The translations under genes and the position numbers were made by a program. A stretch of DNA of 64,000 bases from Letharia columbiana (lineage: Eukaryota > Ascomycota > Lecanoromycetes > Lecanorales > Parmeliaceae): the NCBI RefSeq assembly GCF_014066305.1, contig NW_023501036.1:1437501-1501500 (forward strand), in the 5' to 3' direction. The notes under the pieces are model-generated. The model had not been told where the DNA came from, ran no database searches, and worked only from the letters and a program-made list of their open reading frames with translations. Positions 59,773 through 64,000 of this stretch are shown here, in pieces; positions within the stretch are counted from its first letter, which is position 1, and each line of letters opens with the position of its first letter.

Positions 59773-61071
59773 ATGGCCAAAACAGGCTTTATTGAAGTCG
59801 ATGAAGGCCGGCTCTTCTGGAAATACGATCCCCCAGTGGACCACGAGGACAGCGCCGACAGCGGCCCTCGTCCACGCCCAGTATTGCTATTGATTCATGT
59901 AACCACCCTTTCTGGTTCATGTCTTCCACTTTTTATTCCTTTTCGAGTCCAAAGACAAGTTTGAGGAGTATGTACACATGGTCTACTCCTCGGAAAGTCC
60001 TTCAAACTCAAGAACGCGTCTGCAAAAGGGAATGCTGATTCTGAATTGCTGTAGTCGGGTGTCTCAGACCATACAGTGTCAGCAAACCCGATTCCCAGAC
60101 CGAGAATCCGTCCAAACTCATCTTCTGCAGATGGGATGAGCAAGTAATATACTACACAGCTAGAGGTTGGTATTTGCTAAGATTCGACCTGCTCGGATAT
60201 GGCCAGCCGCTACCCAGTGAGAGCTATGTCCAGAGAGGCTGCACTCCTGCTGTGAAGCATCATGATCATGCACTGGCGGTTATAAAAGAGTATAGTCTTT
60301 GCAGAGGCCGTGCAGCTATTGATGATAAATTCGTAGTGATCGGACTGAGTCGAGGCGCGAGTACGGATCTCAACAAGACTATATTGGATTCGCCTGACAT
60401 GAGACAGATCACGCTGTCGACTTCGCTTTGCAACCTCCGCATCTCATTGCCGGGCTTGTTTTATGCGCGGGTGGACTAGGGGGCTTTGACTTCGCCGATA
60501 CCACGCAGGAAATTTCAATGTTTGAACGCTATGACGATTTTATAGGTAAAGGAGACGCTCACAGCGCTGCGATGATGAATGTGATGATTTGGGGTCGAGG
60601 TACTCAAAGTCATAACGACGGTCGGCTTTCGAGAGTGGTAGCAGACAAACTCTTTGACTGGTATAGAATGATAGCTCAACGAGAGATCGCAGGGAACGAA
60701 GGCTCCGCAATTCCTGCTGGTACGTACATTTCGGAGCTGATCCTCTTCGTTTGATTGAAATTGAGTCCCAAGACATGTTTTGGGAGCAAGAGGACCTTTC
60801 TACTTGTGGGACTTGTCTTGCTAACCCCAATATTCACGTAGAGGACCTCAAGCCAGCCGCAGCAGGAAGACTGTCCGACATCAGCGTCCCAAGCATGGTG
60901 GCATATGGAAGGTACGATGAGACCAGCACGAATGAAGCAATGAAATACGCTGCTCAACGAATACCTGGCGCGAAGCTGAAAGAGTTCGACATCGCGCACA
61001 TGATCAACTTGGAAAGTCCCTCGGAGTTCAACAACTGGTTAGAGGCATATCTGGATCAATTTCTCCTTTAA
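59773..61071 (+). CDS. Alpha/beta-fold hydrolase
   Basis: Exons 59773-59898, 60055-60077, 60131-60360, 60408-60719 and 60842-61071 join to 306 aa. The fold is clear: LLLIHSGVSDHTVWDEQV (oxyanion strand), RGWYLLRFDLLGYGQ, the nucleophile elbow VVIGLSRGAN (Ser about residue 123), LIAGLVLCAGGLGGFD, MVAYGRYDETS (acid) and FDIAHMINLE (catalytic His). It is a typical single-domain fungal hydrolase without a signal peptide. The substrate cannot be told. The second exon is only 23 nt. The first (156 nt) and fourth (122 nt) introns resemble the introner-like family, while the second and third (53 and 47 nt) are ordinary. It starts about 260 bp from the right end of the transposon. Confidence 0.88.
59899..60054 (+). 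repeat. Diverged introner-like intron, copy 7 (156 nt)
   Basis: It contains CGAGTCCAAAGACAAGTTTG, similar to the core of copy 8, and ends AATGCTGATTCTGAATTGCTG TAG. The 5' end (GTAACCACCC) has lost the family word, though GTATGTACACATGG occurs inside. Probably an old copy. Confidence 0.5.
60720..60841 (+). repeat. Introner-like intron, copy 8 (122 nt)
   Basis: It starts GTACGTACATTTCGGAGC, identical over 18 bases to copy 3 in the GH5 gene. It continues GAGTCCCAAGACATGTTTTG, GCAAGAGGACCTTTCTACT and CTTGTCTTGC, then ends CACGTAG. The 3' third is shorter than in copy 3. Confidence 0.8.
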
Positions 61072-62327
61072 CCGTATGCATATTTGTGCTCATTGAGGTG
61101 CAACTACACCACGCTTTAATGAGACGGTGACCGGCGCCTAGTGCGAAGCAAACGGCCCGCGTCTTGAGATGACTCGCATAAGCATTAAGCCGGAAAATCT
61201 AGACCTGTATTTACACCACTTTGATGTTTCGGAGCTCACGCTTGGTGTCTATCTTCCTCTAGTAAGGTAGGAGTTCGTGCACACCACTCTCAAGGCCCCG
61301 CACTGTAGTCAAATTCTTAGTCAATTTGTCGAACGTTCGAGCCAATCACAGAACCCCAAGAGACCGTCGAGAAAGGCAACATGTGACCTTGTTCGATTCG
61401 TTGAAAATCACTTCGTACATACGGTCCATATCGTAGGGGAAAAGGAGTGTTGAAAAAGCAAACATCTTTCAGAAGTGATCACACGCCAATTTCGCTCCTC
61501 CAAATTCCGTGCCGAGACATGCCCCAGGGTTTTGCACCCCACCTTGAATCCCGTGACTTTGATCTCAGGACTCGACCACCAAGCGCGTGATCCACCAAGT
61601 GAGTAACCCCCCACTCTGTCGATCCAGCACTACCCCATTGTCTGTTGCATGATGTACTCACCGACGAATTCGTTGTGTATCCTTCGCTGGCATCCTCCAA
61701 GGTTCTGGACCAAGAAGTCTCGCTGGATGCTGTGCTGCCATACTACAAGTGCAACATTCTGTGACCTATCCATCCATGACAAAGGCTTCCTGTACATATT
61801 TGCCAAGGGTAGACCGGTGCTATAATGACGCCATGATGCTCGAGAGTTGTGAGATAAGACATGGATTGTTTAGAGCATTTTGATTTCGGTATCGCGCTCA
61901 CTTGCCTCGTGATGCTTTCTTTGCACATGACCGCGTGTTGAGACCCGCTGACCATGGCTGTCAACAGTTCCATCGGGACCTACTTCACTGCTCCTCAATC
62001 GCGCTCCACCACGAGCACCTTGAGTCTTACATGAACGAGACGAGAATCGCTCATCAGCCTCGAGATCACGGATCCAACAATCACTTCATTCCACGGTCGA
62101 CAGTCGTAAGAGGCTCCAGTGTAAGAGGAACGCTGTGCAAAGCAGGTGTTTGTTTGTCTTGGCCTGTCGGTCCTGGTACTTAGCAAGCCGGCAGATTCTG
62201 GTGTTAAGAGCATCAACCGGTAACCATAGTCGTGGTAGCGCTACCGAGCCTAGCGATACTGATTCTCTCAATTAGACTCCTTCTCCGCTCCCAAATCCAC
62301 CGGCCGCCTTTCACTCTGATTGCCTAA
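61072..62327. other. Intergenic region with an introner-core relic
   Basis: 1.26 kb between plus-strand genes. Minus-strand open frames at 61408-61973 have no recognised motif. On the minus strand, a GTGAGTACATC donor-like start near 61655 is followed by GGTCGAGTCCTGAGATC and GGGGCATGTCTCGGCACG (about 61500-61580), resembling the introner core. This may be an intron of a decayed or unrecognised gene. The cbf1 promoter lies at the right end. Confidence 0.35.
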
Positions 62328-63288
62328 ATGTCTACACGCGGCTATCCTGACCACGAGGGTATGCAGCACGTCCACCACCACAAGTCATCCAATAAGAGGA
62401 AACGCGAATCTTCGGACCACACTGGTAGCGTGAGGCAGCCTGGCTCACGACATGCACCTGCTTCAAACAACGTTCATGGGAACGGACAAGATACCTCGAG
62501 TTCCTCGCACGATCCATACTCCAACGACTCGAATAACCACGACTTTGCCAGCATGTCTGAGCAGCTCTCTCGACACATTGCCAATGTCAATGCCAATGCG
62601 GCTCCCACTACAGCAGCTGCAGCACTTGCTGCGAGTATGCCTCAATTAACGGTACCGCAGCCCACGGACTTTTCATTCTCTAACTCAGGCTCTGGCACCG
62701 ATCCGGACCGGCAATTGGATTCTTCGTTTGATATGGGCGGAGGGTCAGATGAGGGTCAAGCCCATCACACCCAAGGGACTCCATACAACCTTGACGCCTA
62801 TCAAGGTGGGGCTGCCGCACACGGACAGGATGCGGATAATGGCGGGAAGCCCCCTGTAGGATCAGAGGAGTGGCACAAAGTCCGAAGAGACAACCACAAG
62901 GAAGGTGAGTAGTCGAGTAGCTCAATCAAGATCTGGACTTACCAAATCAATAGTGGAACGAAGACGTCGAGAAACCATCAATGAAGGCATCAACGAGCTC
63001 GCAAAGATAGTCCCGGGCTGCGAGAAAAACAAGGGCTCGATATTACAACGCGGCGTCGAGTACATTACACAGCTGAAGGACAATGAGACACGAAACATTG
63101 AGAAATGGACACTCGAGAAGCTGTTGACAGATCAGGCCATTTCGGAACTGAGCTCCAGTGTCGACAGATTGAAAGACGAGCTACAACGCACGCATGGAGA
63201 AGTTGCGCGTTGGAGGACGGCCTGTCAGAACGCTGGCTTGGAGCCGAAAGATGAGGACGGTGGTGGCACTGACGACGGCGAAACCTGA
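62328..63288 (+). CDS. cbf1: bHLH transcription factor, Cbf1-like
   Basis: Exons 62328-62904 and 62954-63288 join to 303 aa; the 49-nt intron splits the basic region (HKE|VERRRRET). The bHLH domain (residues about 185-250) reads WHKVRRDNHKEVERRRRETI and INELAKIVPGCEKNKGSILQ, then RGVEYITQLKDNE. The E-box-contacting His, Glu and Arg residues (H, E, RR) are present. A leucine-rich coiled coil follows (NIEKWTLEKLLTDQAISELS). In yeasts Cbf1 binds CACGTG at centromeres and at methionine, sulphur and respiration gene promoters. The N-terminal 180 residues are low-complexity (His, Ser, Asn, Ala), as usual. The conserved half is nearly invariant in fungi, so the call is firm. Confidence 0.93.
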
Positions 63289-64000
63289 ACTACTCGTTAA
63301 GGCACAGTCAGTGCGGTAGTATTGATATGATTCATCGCATACTACTACTAACGAAGCCTACCACGACACCAACACTCGCCGTAATTACCCAAGCATTGGT
63401 CATTAATTGATAGTCCGACGCTTGTGGTATGCCTTTGGCCGGTGTCCTCAGCTTTGAATCCGATCCTCGCGTGTATATGCTTCACCTACGCTGCTACGAG
63501 ATAACCGATTTGCTCCTCTACTACTTCGATTCTGGCTTGCTCGTTTCACGAAACACATTCACATGCTTCCTACGGCATTAGTAGTTTTATTTAACTAGGC
63601 GTCGGCGGCCCTGGGTGGTAGGTCTTTCTTTTCTCACATTTCGAATGATGATGGTTCGAACTGCAGTTGGGAATACTACGGCGTCTAAAGCTGATGAGAA
63701 CGCCCTTTCCAGGGGCGTACACAGCTCATGTCTTACAGTAGAAAACATCTATACACTGGTTTGCCTGACTTCACAAGTGGAAGAAGTCTTGCGCCATAAA
63801 ACGTGCATGATGTGATATTAAGACTGCCGTATTCTGGGCTTGGCAGCTCTAGATGCCTTCTAAGGATTAGCGCGATCCGAAATGTGTCCTCTCTAAAATC
63901 CCACGACCACCACGGTTTTGTATACAGACATTCTTTTACCACCCTGCCACAACCATTCGGACAGCACATCGCTAGAAGTGACGCGAAGCTGGAACTATCG
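63289..64000. other. Right edge, downstream of cbf1
   Basis: 712 bp with no recognised gene. A minus-strand open frame (63733-63969, 78 codons) has no known motif and could be chance or the end of a gene beyond the window. Confidence 0.4.

Overview
The window is nuclear DNA from a filamentous ascomycete (Pezizomycotina). The evidence is short spliceosomal introns (mostly 47-80 nt, GT-AG, with CTRAC-like branch sites), compact gene spacing, and protein families typical of this group: Set2 with a WW and SRI tail, Mid1, a Pth11-like membrane protein, a Ycf1-type ABC transporter, and the YDR124W/AFUB_079030-like domain. I cannot fix the class. A set of near-related long introns (below) is a trait best known from Dothideomycetes. 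No tRNA, rRNA, CRISPR or prokaryotic feature was seen.

Layout. 0-9 kb: partial spindle-pole-body gene cut12, a Cdc34-type E2, a secreted royal-jelly/yellow-type protein, and the COQ8 atypical kinase. 9-16 kb: the Mid1 calcium-channel subunit, a Pth11-like membrane protein, and mitochondrial GABA transaminase. 16-29 kb: chromatin, transcription and RNA genes (set2, an AT-hook protein, spt4, PP5 phosphatase ppt1, RNase P subunit pop8, splicing factor ess2, peptidyl-tRNA hydrolase pth1). 30-39 kb: a UBA/UIM ubiquitin-binding protein and a vacuolar ABCC transporter. 40-50 kb: a YDR124W-like helical-bundle protein and the mRNA-export scaffold sac3. 51-64 kb: a more accessory stretch with a BTB protein, an Nta1-like amidase, an F-box-like protein, a secreted GH5 exo-beta-1,3-glucanase, a foldback transposon, an alpha/beta hydrolase, and finally the bHLH factor cbf1.

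Most interesting signals. (1) At least seven introns of 118-160 nt in three accessory genes share a 5' end near GTACGTACATTTCGGAG, a palindromic core around CGAGACATGTCTCG, and a 3' end near GCTGACTCCGAAATC. Three are exactly 147 nt. They look like introner-like elements, meaning introns that multiplied by copying. (2) A non-autonomous transposon at 58950-59500 has 44-bp inverted repeats, ten copies of an 18-bp motif in mirrored arrays, and a flanking 9-bp direct repeat. (3) Six single-base frame breaks interrupt otherwise well-preserved genes (cut12, coq8 twice, set2, ycf1, GH5), all at or beside short runs of one base. Removing or adding one base restores a whole reading frame each time, so assembly error is the likeliest cause.

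Gene models are hand-spliced from the sequence. Where stated, exon lengths sum to a multiple of three. Family names rest on recognised motifs, not on a database search.
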